A stretch of DNA of 47,547 nt, taken from Candidatus Rokuibacteriota bacterium (GTDB lineage: Bacteria > Methylomirabilota > Methylomirabilia > Rokubacteriales > CSP1-6). The position numbers and the translations under genes were made by a program. A model generated the notes under the pieces. That model saw only the letters and a program-made list of their open reading frames with translations. It was not told the DNA's origin and ran no database searches. Below, piece by piece: positions 39,773 to 47,547 of the stretch. Position 1 is the first letter of the stretch, and each line of letters starts with the position of its first letter. The stretch spans positions 1-47,547 of the forward strand of contig QHSQ01000015.1 in the NCBI GenBank assembly GCA_003221615.1. Direction: 5' to 3'.

Positions 39773-40969
39773 ATGAGGATCCGAGCGAGCATCGCGACCA
39801 TCGCCGTGGTCGCGCTGGTGGCGGCCGCCGGCACGAGAACGCCGAGCGCGGCCGAGGACAAGACGCTCACGATCGGCGTGCTGGGGCCGCTCTCCGGCGG
39901 CGCCGCGTCGTACGGCGTCGAGCTGGTGCGGGGCGCCGAGATGAAGGCCGACGAGATCAACAAGGCCGGCGGCCTCAAGGTCGGCGGTGACGTCTACAAG
40001 ATCAAGCTCGTGAGCTACGACCACAAGGCGCTCGCCGCGGACGCGGCCACCGCCGCCAACAAGCTCGTGTTCCAGGACAAGGTGAAGTACATCATCGGCA
40101 ACGCGGTCGGCGCGACCTGCAACGCCGTGCAGACGGTGACGGAGCCGGAGAAGGTCCTCTTCTCGTTCGTGTGCTGGGGCACGAGCAACCTCGGCCCCGA
40201 CAAGCCGTACTCGTTCCGGGCGATGCTGAGCCAGTGGGAAGTGGCCGAGCCCTTCTATCGCTGGGTGAAGGAAAAGCATCCTCAAGTCAAGCGCGTGGCC
40301 GCGATCTCGCCCAACGACACGAGCGGCAAGGATACCAACACCGCGGTCGTGAAGGCGCTCAAGGGCCTCGGCTTCGAGGTCGTCGCTGACGAGTACTACG
40401 AGCGCGGCACCAAGGATTTCTACCCGATCCTCACCAAGCTCCTGGCGTCGAAGCCCGACATGCTCGACGTCGCCGCGGCGCCGGCCGGCGAAGGCGGCCT
40501 CATCTTGAAGCAGGCGCGCGAGCTCGGGTTCAAGGGCGCCAAGGGCTGGACCGCCGGGACCAACCCGTTCACGATCATCGGCGTCGCCGGCAAGGAAGCG
40601 GCCGAGGGCGTCTGGAGCCCCACCAACATCAACGTGAAGAGCGATTTCGTCAGCGCGACCGTGCGCCGCTTCGGCGAGGAATACGAAAAGCGCTACAAGG
40701 AAGTGCCCGGCGTCATCGCCGTCGCCAACTACGCGGCCTTCGACGTGATCACCAAGGCCATGCAGGACGCGCGCTCGCTCGAGACCGACAAGGTGCTGAC
40801 GGCGCTGACCCAGAAGCCCTTCGACACGGTGTGGGGCAAGCTGGTCCTCGGCGGCAAGGACACCTACGGCATCGACCGGCAGTTCCTGTACCCGATAGTC
40901 ATCAGCGAGATCCGCGACGGCAAGGTGGTCGACATCGCCCAGGTGCTGCCGGCGGCGCTGAAGAAGTGA
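39773..40969 (+). CDS. Branched-chain amino acid-type binding protein (LivK-like)
   Basis: The 398-residue protein has a signal peptide (IRASIATIAVVALVAAAGTR) and the Peripla_BP_6 fold: LTIGVLGPLSGGAASYGVEL, KVKYIIGNAVGATCNAVQTV, RVAAISPNDTSGKDTNTAVV and EVPGVIAVANYAAFDVITKA. ATG 39773 lies at a good distance from GAGGAGG; a GTG two codons upstream is possible. The five genes here make a complete Liv-type importer. The linked acyl-CoA synthetase suggests that the solute may be an organic acid or aromatic rather than an amino acid, which is an inference. Confidence 0.92.
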   Translation: MRIRASIATIAVVALVAAAGTRTPSAAEDKTLTIGVLGPLSGGAASYGVELVRGAEMKADEINKAGGLKVGGDVYKIKLVSYDHKALAADAATAANKLVFQDKVKYIIGNAVGATCNAVQTVTEPEKVLFSFVCWGTSNLGPDKPYSFRAMLSQWEVAEPFYRWVKEKHPQVKRVAAISPNDTSGKDTNTAVVKALKGLGFEVVADEYYERGTKDFYPILTKLLASKPDMLDVAAAPAGEGGLILKQARELGFKGAKGWTAGTNPFTIIGVAGKEAAEGVWSPTNINVKSDFVSATVRRFGEEYEKRYKEVPGVIAVANYAAFDVITKAMQDARSLETDKVLTALTQKPFDTVWGKLVLGGKDTYGIDRQFLYPIVISEIRDGKVVDIAQVLPAALKK

Positions 40970-41007
40970 GGCTCGGGCGGCGGCTCGACTAGAGGCCGCG
41001 GGCGACC

Positions 41008-41868
41008 GTGTCGATCGAGCTCCTCGTCCAGGCGCTGCTCAACGGCTTCGGCCTGGCGATGGTCTATGTGCTGGTCGCCCTCGGCCTCACGCTCATCTTC
41101 TCGATCCTCGAGATCATCAACTTCGCCCACGGCGAGTTCTACATGCTCGGGGGCTACGTCACCTACTACGCCTACGCGCTCTTCGGCCTGAACTACTTCG
41201 CGACCCTCGTCCTGGCCATCCTCACCGTCGGGCTCGCGGGCGTCGTCGCCGAGCGGCTAATCTTCCACGACCTGCGCGGGCGCGCCCTCAACGCGTTCAT
41301 CGTGTCGCTCGGACTCCTCTGGGTCATGCAGGCGAGCGCGCAGCTCGCATTCGGCGTGCTCGACAAGCCCGTACCGTCCGCGTTCTCGGGAGTCGTGCGC
41401 CTGGGCGGACTGGTGATCTCGGTCGAGCGGCTGGTGGTGAGCCTCTCCGCCATCGTCCTCATCGTGGCGCTCTATCTGTTCCTGCGTCTGAGCCGGCCCG
41501 GCCGGGCGATGCGGGCGGTGGCGCAGGACCCCGAGGCCGCCGCGCTCCAGGGCGTCAACATCGACGCGGTCTCGGCCCTCGGCTTCGGCGTCGGCTGCGC
41601 GCTGGCCGGAGGCGCCGGCGGCCTTCTGGCTCCGGTCTTCGCGGTGAGCCCGGCGATGGGCGCGCTGCCGGTCGTCAAGGCGTTCATCATTATTATCGTC
41701 GGCGGAATGGGGAGCCTTCCCGGCGCCGTCCTCGGCGGTCTTCTCCTGGGGGGTGTCGAGGGGCTCGGCGCGCTCTTCATGGGAAGCGCCGCCGTGAACA
41801 TCCTCGGGTTCGTCATGGTGATCGTCGTGCTGCTCGTGCGGCCGCGGGGGCTCGTCGGTGGAGCCTAG
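41008..41868 (+). CDS. livH: Branched-chain amino acid-type ABC permease (LivH)
   Basis: The 286-residue protein starts at GTG 41008 (MSIELLVQALLNGFGLAMVY) and has about eight helices with the LivH hallmarks GLTLIFSILEIINFAHGEFY near the start and AVAQDPEAAALQGVNIDAVS as the conserved loop that meets the ATPase, then AFIIIIVGGMGSLPGAVLGG. It overlaps the LivM-like gene by 11 bp and follows the binding-protein gene by 38 nt. Confidence 0.93.
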   Translation: MSIELLVQALLNGFGLAMVYVLVALGLTLIFSILEIINFAHGEFYMLGGYVTYYAYALFGLNYFATLVLAILTVGLAGVVAERLIFHDLRGRALNAFIVSLGLLWVMQASAQLAFGVLDKPVPSAFSGVVRLGGLVISVERLVVSLSAIVLIVALYLFLRLSRPGRAMRAVAQDPEAAALQGVNIDAVSALGFGVGCALAGGAGGLLAPVFAVSPAMGALPVVKAFIIIIVGGMGSLPGAVLGGLLLGGVEGLGALFMGSAAVNILGFVMVIVVLLVRPRGLVGGA

Positions 41869-42862
41869 CAAGGCCGAGGCCCTCTCCCCGACAGTCGGTA
41901 TCGCGGTGATCGCGCTCGCGGCGGGCGCGCTGCCGCTGGTGACGCGGGATTCCTACTACCTCGACGTCGCTACCACGATCCTGATGAACCTCACCTTGAC
42001 GATGAGCTTCCGACTACAAGTGAGCACGGGGCAGATCAACATGGCCCACATCTCCTTCATGGGGATCGGGGCCTACGCGTCGGCCCTCCTGGTGACGCGG
42101 CTCGGGTGGTCGTTCTGGGCCACGCTCTGGATCGGCGCCCTCGTGGCGGCATTGCTGGCCGTGCCCATCGGCAGCGTCGCGCTCAGGGTGAGCGGGCCCT
42201 ACTACTTCCTGATCACGTTCGCGTTCTCCGAAGTCGTTCGCCTGTTCTTCAACAATTTCTTCGAGGGGCTGTTCGGCGGGCCTTCGGGGCTGGTCGGGAT
42301 TCCCAAACCGGGCCGGCTCCTCGGGTTGACCTTCGACGGCAAGCTCGCGCTCTACTGGCTGATGGCGGTTCTCTGCGTCATCGTGGTCGTGACGCTGGTC
42401 CGCCTGGACTACTCGCGGTTCGGCCTCACGGCCGGCGCGATCCGCCAGGCCGACCTCGTGGTCGAGACCCTCGGCGTGAACGTCTTCCGCTTCAAGCTGA
42501 CGACGTTCGTCCTCGGGAGCTTCGTGGCCGGGCTCGCCGGAGTCTTCTTCGCCCACTACCGGCAGGTCCTGCACTCGAGCGATTTCGGTCTGGAGCCGAT
42601 GGTGCTGCTGGTGGTCTTCACCGTCATCGGCGGCACGGGCAGCGTGTGGGGGCCGGTGGTGGGGACGATCCTCATGACGATCGCCTCGGAGCTCCTGCGC
42701 GAGCTGCACCACTACGAGATCCTGGTCTTCGGCGCCGTCCTCATCCTCACGATGCTCTTCGCGCCCGAAGGCCTCGTGGCGCTTCCAGGTGCCGCGCGCC
42801 GCCTTCTGCGGAGGTTGCGCGGACGGGCCGCGGAGCCCGCGGGAGTCGGCCTTGCTCCTTGA
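41858..42862 (+). CDS. livM: Branched-chain amino acid-type ABC permease (LivM)
   Basis: The 334-residue protein has about ten helices and the LivM features ILMNLTLTMSFRLQVSTGQI, then MAHISFMGIGAYASALLVTR, IRQADLVVETLGVNVFRFKL (ATPase-facing loop) and VFTVIGGTGSVWGPVVGTIL. GTG 41858 overlaps the LivH-like gene. The TGA at 42862 overlaps the TTG start of the next gene, so the whole block is tightly coupled. Confidence 0.92.
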   Translation: MEPSKAEALSPTVGIAVIALAAGALPLVTRDSYYLDVATTILMNLTLTMSFRLQVSTGQINMAHISFMGIGAYASALLVTRLGWSFWATLWIGALVAALLAVPIGSVALRVSGPYYFLITFAFSEVVRLFFNNFFEGLFGGPSGLVGIPKPGRLLGLTFDGKLALYWLMAVLCVIVVVTLVRLDYSRFGLTAGAIRQADLVVETLGVNVFRFKLTTFVLGSFVAGLAGVFFAHYRQVLHSSDFGLEPMVLLVVFTVIGGTGSVWGPVVGTILMTIASELLRELHHYEILVFGAVLILTMLFAPEGLVALPGAARRLLRRLRGRAAEPAGVGLAP

Positions 42863-43619
42863 GCTCTCCTCCGTCTCCCGGAGATTCGGTGGGCTGCTGG
42901 CCGTGGCGGACCTCTCGATGACGGTCGAGCCCGGCACGATCCACGGCCTCATCGGTCCCAACGGCGCCGGCAAGAGCACGGTCTTCAACCTGATCACCGG
43001 CGTCATCCCGCTCACCGCCGGCGAGATCCTCTTCAAGCGTGCGCGAATCTCCGGGCTCCGTCCCTCGGAGATCTGCCGGCGAGGCGTGGCGCGGACGTTC
43101 CAGGCGACGGCGCTGTTCCGCGAGTACACGGTGCTCCAGAACGTGCTCATCGGCGCCCACCTCCTGGCGGCTCCCGGGCTCGCGCCGGCGCTGTTCCGGT
43201 CACGCTCGTATCGCGAGCGCGAGCGGCAGGCGCGCGGGCGGGGGCGGGCGCTGCTCGAGTCGCTCGGGCTCGGCGCGGTCGCGAGCCAGGTGGCGGGCCA
43301 GCTCCCCCACCGTGACCAGAAGGCCCTCGCCCTCGCGATGGCGCTCGCCACCGGAGCCGAGCTCGTGATCCTGGACGAGCCGCTGGCCGGGCTCACCGCT
43401 CAGGAAAGGGCCGAGACGACCGGGGTCCTCCGGCGGCTGCGCGAGCAGGGCACCACGGTGCTCCTGGTCGAGCACGACATGAAGGCGGTCATGGGTGTCT
43501 GCGACACCGTGACGGTGCTCGACCACGGAGTTCGCATCGCCGGGGGGACGCCGCGTGAGATCCAGACGAATCCCGCGGTGATCGAAGCTTATCTGGGCGT
43601 GGAGGAGCCGGGTGCTTGA
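42852..43619 (+). CDS. livG: Branched-chain amino acid-type ABC ATPase (LivG)
   Basis: The 255-residue ATPase has Walker A in LIGPNGAGKSTVFNLITGVI, a divergent signature region (QLPHRDQKALALAMALATGA, where the usual LSGGQ is replaced by L-P-H-R-D-Q-K), Walker B in ELVILDEPLAGLTAQERAET, and the H-loop in VLLVEHDMKAVMGV. The start is TTG 42852, with GGGAG 6 nt upstream; no ATG or GTG fits. The altered signature is known in LivG proteins. Confidence 0.92.
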   Translation: MLLELSSVSRRFGGLLAVADLSMTVEPGTIHGLIGPNGAGKSTVFNLITGVIPLTAGEILFKRARISGLRPSEICRRGVARTFQATALFREYTVLQNVLIGAHLLAAPGLAPALFRSRSYRERERQARGRGRALLESLGLGAVASQVAGQLPHRDQKALALAMALATGAELVILDEPLAGLTAQERAETTGVLRRLREQGTTVLLVEHDMKAVMGVCDTVTVLDHGVRIAGGTPREIQTNPAVIEAYLGVEEPGA

Positions 43620-44319
43620 GCTGACCGACCTCTCCGTCCACTACGGAAACGTCGCCGCCGTCGCCGGCGTCTCGGTCAAGGTGGAGGAAGGCGAGATCGT
43701 GGCGATCATCGGCCCCAACGGCGCCGGGAAGACCTCGACCCTGCGCGCGCTCTCGGGCCTCGTGCGGCCGAGCGGGGGCCGCATCGTGTTCCGCGGCGTC
43801 GATATCTCGCACTGGCGAGCGCATCGCATCGTGACCCTCGGGCTCTCGCACGCCCCGGAAGGGCGGCGCCTCTTTCCTCAGATGACGGTGCTCGACAACC
43901 TCCGGATGGGCGCCTACCGGCGGCGCGACGGCGAGGCCATCGAGCGCACCTTGGCCGAGGTGCTCGAGCGATTCCCAAGGCTCGGGGAGCGCCGTCGCCA
44001 GCTCGCGGGAACTCTCAGCGGCGGCGAGCAGCAGATGCTCACGATCGGCCGCGCGCTCATGGCGCGCCCGACCATGCTGGTGCTGGACGAACCGTCCTTC
44101 GGGCTGGCCCCCTTGATCGTCCGCGAGATCCGGACGATCGTGGAGTCGATCAACCGCGATCGGAAGGTCGCGGTGTTGCTCGTCGAGCAGAACGCGCGGA
44201 TGGCGCTGGCCGTCGCCGCCCGCGCGTACGTCATGGAGACCGGCCGGATCGTGCTGAGCGGCCCCGCCGCCGAGCTTCGCGAGAGCCCGCACGTCAAGGC
44301 GGCGTACCTGGGCGGATGA
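43612..44319 (+). CDS. livF: Branched-chain amino acid-type ABC ATPase (LivF)
   Basis: The 235-residue ATPase has Walker A in AIIGPNGAGKTSTLRALSGL, the signature LSGGEQQMLTIGRALMARPT, Walker B in MLVLDEPSFGLAPLIVREIR and the late AVLLVEQNARMAL. GTG 43612 overlaps the livG stop by 8 bp. It is the fifth gene of the importer and precedes the acyl-CoA synthetase by 38 nt, so all six probably share one mRNA. Confidence 0.93.
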   Translation: MLELTDLSVHYGNVAAVAGVSVKVEEGEIVAIIGPNGAGKTSTLRALSGLVRPSGGRIVFRGVDISHWRAHRIVTLGLSHAPEGRRLFPQMTVLDNLRMGAYRRRDGEAIERTLAEVLERFPRLGERRRQLAGTLSGGEQQMLTIGRALMARPTMLVLDEPSFGLAPLIVREIRTIVESINRDRKVAVLLVEQNARMALAVAARAYVMETGRIVLSGPAAELRESPHVKAAYLGG

Positions 44320-44357
44320 AAGCGCCGGATGATGAGGACTGACGTGGAGGCATCACG

Positions 44358-45989
44358 ATGAAGGTCGAGACCCGGCTGACCGACGAGCTGATCGCGCGCT
44401 ATGAGACATCGGGGCACTGGGGCCCCGAGACCTTCTACTCGGTCCTGGCCGCTCGGGCCGCGTCGCATCCCGATCGGGTCGCGATCGTCGATCGCGGACG
44501 CCGCATCACCTACGGCGAGCTCAAGACGCGGGTCGACCGCGTGGCGGCAGGATTCAAGGCGCTCGGCATCGGCTCGGGAGACGTCGTCACGATCCAGCTG
44601 CCGAACTGGGTGGAGTTCGCCTACGTCTTCTTCGCCCTGGAGAGGCTGGGCGCGGTCGCGAACCAGATCGGGCCCGACTTCCGCAGCCGCGAGGTGGACT
44701 ACATCCTGCGCTTCTCGGAGAGCCGCGCCTTCGTCTGTCCGGCGAGCTTCAAGAGCTTCGACTACGTGAAGATGATCAGCGAGCTGCGGCCGGGTCTTCC
44801 CGATCTGAAGGCCGTGTGCGTCCTCGGGCGGGCGGCTTCCGACGGCGGCGCGACACCCGGCCTCGTGTCGCTCGACGCGCTTCTCGAGAGCACGGCCGCC
44901 GTGCCGCCGCCGGGGGCCGGCCAGGGCGCGAACGACGTCATGCGGATGGCCTTCACCTCGGGCACGACCGGGAACCCGAAGGGCGTGATCCACAGCCACA
45001 ACACCACGCTCTCGACCTGCCGGACCTTGAACGCTGACATGCGCGTCACCCCTGATGAGGTCTTCCTGATCTATCTGCCGCTCGGCCTCAACTGGGGCTA
45101 CCTCACGCTGGTCCAGGCGGTGATGGCGGGGGCGCGGGCCGTCCTTCTCGATCAGTTCAGCGCCAGGGTCGCGCTCGAGCTGATCCAGCGCGAGCGCGTG
45201 ACCTACATCCCCACGGCGCCCGCGTCGATCATCGCGATGCTGAACGAGCCCGACCTGGAACGGTTCGATCTCGCGTCGCTGCGTGTGATCATCACCGGCG
45301 GCGCCTCGTGCCCGATCGAGACGATCCGCGAGTTCCGCGCGCGGATGCACGGCCACCTGATCGAGCTCTACGGGATGCTCGAGACGGGCTTTCACACCTA
45401 CACGCGCCTCGACGACGATCCCGAGGCGGTCACGGGGACGGTCGGGACCGTCTCCTCGGGCCTCGGGCTCAGGCTGATCGACGGGTCGGGACGCGACGTC
45501 GCGGCGGGCGCGGAGGGCGAGATCGCGGCCCAGGGGCCGTCGGTCCACCTCGGCTATCACAAGAATCCGACGGCGAACGCCGAGCTCTTCACCGCCGACG
45601 GCTGGTTCCGCACGGGCGACCTCGGGCAGTTCGATTCGGCCGGCAACGTGAAGATCGTCGGGCGGCTCAAGGAGATGATCAACCGCGGCGGCAAGAAGTT
45701 CTTCCCGAGGGAGATCGAGGAAATTCTCTACACGCACCCGAAAATCTTACACGCCGCCATCGTCGGCGTGCCCGACCCGAGGCTGGGCGAGCGCAACTGC
45801 CTTTGCGTGATCCCCCGCGCCGGTCAGACCCTCACCCTGGACGAGGTGGTTGGCTATCTGCGGGATGGGGTCGCGACCTACAAGCTGCCGGAGACGATCG
45901 AGGTCTTCGATGAGCTTCCGTTCACGCCGACCGGGAAGATCCAGCGCCACGTGCTGGTTCGGCGGGTGCTGGAGCGTCGAGGACTCTAG
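44358..45989 (+). CDS. Acyl-CoA synthetase (AMP-binding enzyme)
   Basis: The 543-residue adenylate-forming enzyme has motif A3 in RMAFTSGTTGNPKGVIHSHN, A5-like ELYGMLETGF, A7 in GWFRTGDLGQFDSAGNVKIV, A8 GRLKEMINRGGKKFFPREIE and A10 PTGKIQRHVLVRRV with the catalytic Lys. It would activate a carboxylic acid to its CoA thioester. Directly behind a Liv-type importer, it probably acts on the imported acid; the substrate is unknown. ATG 44358 follows GTGGAGG. The stop shares CTAG with the convergent gene at 45986. Confidence 0.92.
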   Translation: MKVETRLTDELIARYETSGHWGPETFYSVLAARAASHPDRVAIVDRGRRITYGELKTRVDRVAAGFKALGIGSGDVVTIQLPNWVEFAYVFFALERLGAVANQIGPDFRSREVDYILRFSESRAFVCPASFKSFDYVKMISELRPGLPDLKAVCVLGRAASDGGATPGLVSLDALLESTAAVPPPGAGQGANDVMRMAFTSGTTGNPKGVIHSHNTTLSTCRTLNADMRVTPDEVFLIYLPLGLNWGYLTLVQAVMAGARAVLLDQFSARVALELIQRERVTYIPTAPASIIAMLNEPDLERFDLASLRVIITGGASCPIETIREFRARMHGHLIELYGMLETGFHTYTRLDDDPEAVTGTVGTVSSGLGLRLIDGSGRDVAAGAEGEIAAQGPSVHLGYHKNPTANAELFTADGWFRTGDLGQFDSAGNVKIVGRLKEMINRGGKKFFPREIEEILYTHPKILHAAIVGVPDPRLGERNCLCVIPRAGQTLTLDEVVGYLRDGVATYKLPETIEVFDELPFTPTGKIQRHVLVRRVLERRGL

Positions 45990-46366
45990 TCCCTGCCGAA
46001 GCGGATGATCGTGTAGCCCAGGGCAGACACTTCGCCCTGGCGGATCCGCCGATCGAGCCCACGATGCTCATCGGCAACCACCTGCTCCTCGGCCCGGCGG
46101 TCACCGCGGCGTCGATCGAGCATCACCTTCACCCCGCTGACGCCGGCGAGCTCACGCTGGAGGTGCTCGTACAGGGCGGTCTCCTTCGCGCTGACCACGA
46201 GGAGGAGGCGGACCCCGGGGAACGAGCGCGAGGGCATCCGGTCGAGAAGGTCGAGGGTGTGCCGCCGGCAGATTCCGTGAGTCTCAGCCGGATTGTCGAG
46301 AGGCGCGCGCTCCCCCAGTGTGGCGGGCATTCCTTCGTTCTGGCACCAGGCGCAGGTGACGATCAT
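45986..46366 (-). CDS. Hypothetical protein, member B of a new paralogous family, with zinc-binding N-terminus
   Basis: The 126-residue protein starts VTCAWCQNEGMPATLG after MI and has a C-x-x-C with a later HGICRRH, so the N-terminal 40 residues probably bind zinc. The C-terminal part repeats that of the protein at 21271-21690: RLLLVVSAKETALYEHLQRE, KVMLDRRRGDRRAEEQ, RGLDRRIRQGE and LGYTIIRFG. ATG 46366 follows a TAGGAT -10-like box (46376-46381), and a palindrome overlaps the -35 region. Its stop shares CTAG with the acyl-CoA synthetase stop. Function unknown. Confidence 0.65.
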   Translation of the reverse strand: MIVTCAWCQNEGMPATLGERAPLDNPAETHGICRRHTLDLLDRMPSRSFPGVRLLLVVSAKETALYEHLQRELAGVSGVKVMLDRRRGDRRAEEQVVADEHRGLDRRIRQGEVSALGYTIIRFGRD

Positions 46367-46389
46367 CTTCAGAAAATCCTAAGCATGGC

Positions 46390-46405
46390 GAATGCCACGG
46401 CATTC
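46390..46405 (-). promoter_or_regulatory. Palindromic operator-like site
   Basis: GAATGCC and GGCATTC form a perfect 7-bp palindrome around AC, just upstream of the -10-like box (46376-46381) of the gene at 45986-46366. The position matches a repressor site across the -35. The rest of 46406-46516 shows no gene. Confidence 0.4.
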
Positions 46406-46516
46406 CGGGTTCCTTCGCGGCACGCGATCGAAGGTTCTCGGGAACTTGCGGATCACGCGGGACCGGTTTCCAAGCCTGATTGGCAACGGCTGACATTTTT
46501 GGACGGGCGCCGTGGA

Positions 46517-46933
46517 TCAGTGAGCGGTGGCAGGGCGACTTCGCGGCGGCGCCACGACTCGCCGATCACGCGCGACGGTGGCCCGCAGGAACCCGGCGAC
46601 GAGCTCGGGCAAGCTCCCGGGCTCGAACGGTTTCGGGATGAATCCGATGCACCCGGCCCTCACGAGCCGGTTCGCCTCGGCGGCCGTCCCGGAGGTGAAC
46701 GCGACCACGGGGATCCCCCGGGTCGCGGGGTCGGACTTCAACGCCTCGACGACCGCCAGGCCGTCCATCTCGGGCATGTGGTAGTCGACCAGGATCAGGT
46801 CGGGGCGCTGAGCTCGCGTCAGCTCGAGCCCGTCACGCCCCTTCGTCGCGTCGAAGACGCAGTGGCCGTGGGCACGGAGGAGCTCGGTGAGCGTGCTCAG
46901 GACGAGCTCGTCATCGTCGATGACCAGGATTGA
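46517..46933 (-). CDS. Response-regulator receiver domain without a usable start codon
   Basis: A complete receiver is present: SILVIDDDELVLSTLTELLR, DLILVDYHMPEMDGLAVVEA with the phosphorylated Asp, GIPVVAFTSG and IGFIPKPFEPGSLPEL with the conserved Lys. The first ATG in frame (46777) would remove the acidic pocket and the Asp, so it cannot be the true start. No ATG, GTG or TTG exists in frame upstream as far back as I read, and coding potential merges into the end of the hybrid kinase gene (stop at 46968). Either a rare start is used, or the kinase and this receiver were once one gene split by a frameshift. The start at 46933 is the first homologous residue. Confidence 0.7.
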   Translation of the reverse strand, partial: SILVIDDDELVLSTLTELLRAHGHCVFDATKGRDGLELTRAQRPDLILVDYHMPEMDGLAVVEALKSDPATRGIPVVAFTSGTAAEANRLVRAGCIGFIPKPFEPGSLPELVAGFLRATVARDRRVVAPPRSRPATAH

Positions 46934-46967
46934 GAATCCGGCTGGCGTTCCGCTCGGTGGGATCGGT

Positions 46968-47547
46968 CTAGTGGAGTCCAGATGTGCCCTCGGGGCCGGC
47001 GTCGGCCAGGATGCGGTGAACGAGCTGCCGCACCTCGCGCAGGTCGAACGGTTTCAGGAGGTGGGGTGCGCCGATTCGCTGGAGGAACTCGCGCTTCTCC
47101 CGGCTCAGAATGTCGCCGGTGACGAAGACGATTCGGCGGCGTAGTCTCGGGAACCGTCGTTCGATCTCGGCGTAGAAGTGCTCGCCGTCGAGCTTGGGCA
47201 TCTTGGTGTCGCTGAGGATCATGTCGTAGGACCGCTTTCCGAGCATGTCGAGGGCCGCCTCGCCGTTGTCCGCGACTCCGACCTGATAGCCGTCCTCCTG
47301 GAGCGCCTCGGACAGGGTGGTGGCGAGGTCGACCTCGTCGTCGACGACCAGGATGGCCTTACCGGCGACCGGCGGCAGCGACGCGGGCGCGGCGGCCTCC
47401 GCGGTGGGCGCCGGGCGCGCGACCACGGGCAGCTCGAGGCGGAAGGTGGCCCCGTGTCCGACCTCGCTTTCGACCGTGATGGTGCCGTCGTGCTCCTCGA
47501 GCGTGCGCCGACAGAGCGAGAGGCCGAGCCCGGTCCCCTCACCTTGG
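46968..47547 (-). CDS. Hybrid histidine kinase, 3' part, with C-terminal receiver
   Basis: The visible 193 residues begin inside the kinase ATPase domain: QGEGTGLGLSLCRRTLEEHD, then GHGATFRLELP, a short linker rich in Pro and Ala, and a receiver (KAILVVDDEVDLATTLSEAL, MILSDTKMPKLDGEHFYAEI, VFVTGDIL, HLLKPFDLRE). The gene starts outside the window. With the free receiver downstream it looks like a kinase-REC-REC arrangement. Confidence 0.88.
   Translation of the reverse strand, partial: QGEGTGLGLSLCRRTLEEHDGTITVESEVGHGATFRLELPVVARPAPTAEAAAPASLPPVAGKAILVVDDEVDLATTLSEALQEDGYQVGVADNGEAALDMLGKRSYDMILSDTKMPKLDGEHFYAEIERRFPRLRRRIVFVTGDILSREKREFLQRIGAPHLLKPFDLREVRQLVHRILADAGPEGTSGLH

Noticed and set aside
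1-47547. CRISPR array, tRNA or rRNA genes, insertion sequences, prophage genes
   Set aside because: No regularly spaced direct repeats, cloverleaf sequence, rRNA segments, transposase or phage proteins were seen on reading both strands.

Overview
The window is high-GC DNA of a Gram-negative-type bacterium. It has a Pal-like outer-membrane lipoprotein, several lipobox proteins, a beta-barrel protein and type II secretion accessory genes. Many periplasmic binding proteins, a complete Liv transporter, frequent GTG/TTG starts, and dense operons of small-molecule enzymes fit an uncultured soil lineage such as Rokubacteria/Methylomirabilota. That placement is an inference from style, not a measured phylogeny. 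No rRNA, tRNA, CRISPR array, prophage or insertion sequence was recognised.

Layout. 1-2426: envelope genes (a partial secreted protein, a Pal-like lipoprotein, an orphan secretin-core protein). 2502-7483: two convergent glycan-type units (GT83-like plus GT2 on +; conserved hypothetical, membrane glycosyltransferase and methyltransferase on -). 7505-12843: a 57-residue zinc ribbon, a class III aminotransferase, a selenocysteine-containing AhpD-like protein, an AlkZ-like protein, a 50-residue basic protein, a diguanylate cyclase and a PPOX-type protein. 12849-20620: an epimerase/hydrolase unit, a serine hydrolase, and an operon of selenocysteine peroxiredoxin, MoxR ATPase, DUF58 protein and TgpA-type transglutaminase. 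20779-24438: an NrtS-like protein, a member of a new paralogous family, a frameshifted aldo/keto reductase, a DinB-like protein, a beta-barrel protein and a VOC protein. 24649-31751: an ABC-type binding protein followed by a 906-residue multidomain sensor kinase and a membrane protein, then GspA/GspB. 31767-36436: a peptide-binding protein, two lipoproteins and an S9 peptidase. 36631-39566: a sugar ABC importer whose binding-protein gene is broken. 39773-45989: LivK-H-M-G-F and an acyl-CoA synthetase. 45986-47547: the second member of the new family, a receiver without a usable start, and the 3' end of a hybrid histidine kinase.

Main discovery. Two genes that would normally be called as truncated or split are continuous when one in-frame TGA is read as selenocysteine. 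In the AhpD-like gene the TGA gives C-x-x-U-x-x-x-H, the family's active-site pattern. In the peroxiredoxin the TGA sits exactly at the peroxidatic cysteine (residue 47). In both mRNAs a hairpin starts exactly 13 nt after the UGA and carries a G in the first two loop positions, as expected of a bacterial SECIS. The organism therefore very probably makes selenoproteins for peroxide or thiol chemistry.

Other points of interest: a new paralogous domain family at 21271-21690 and 45986-46366, a W-G-W-G beta domain shared by the Pal-like protein and a small lipoprotein, -10 boxes placed so close to start codons that the mRNAs look leaderless, a perfect 35-bp inverted repeat, and a recurring hairpin element between convergent genes.
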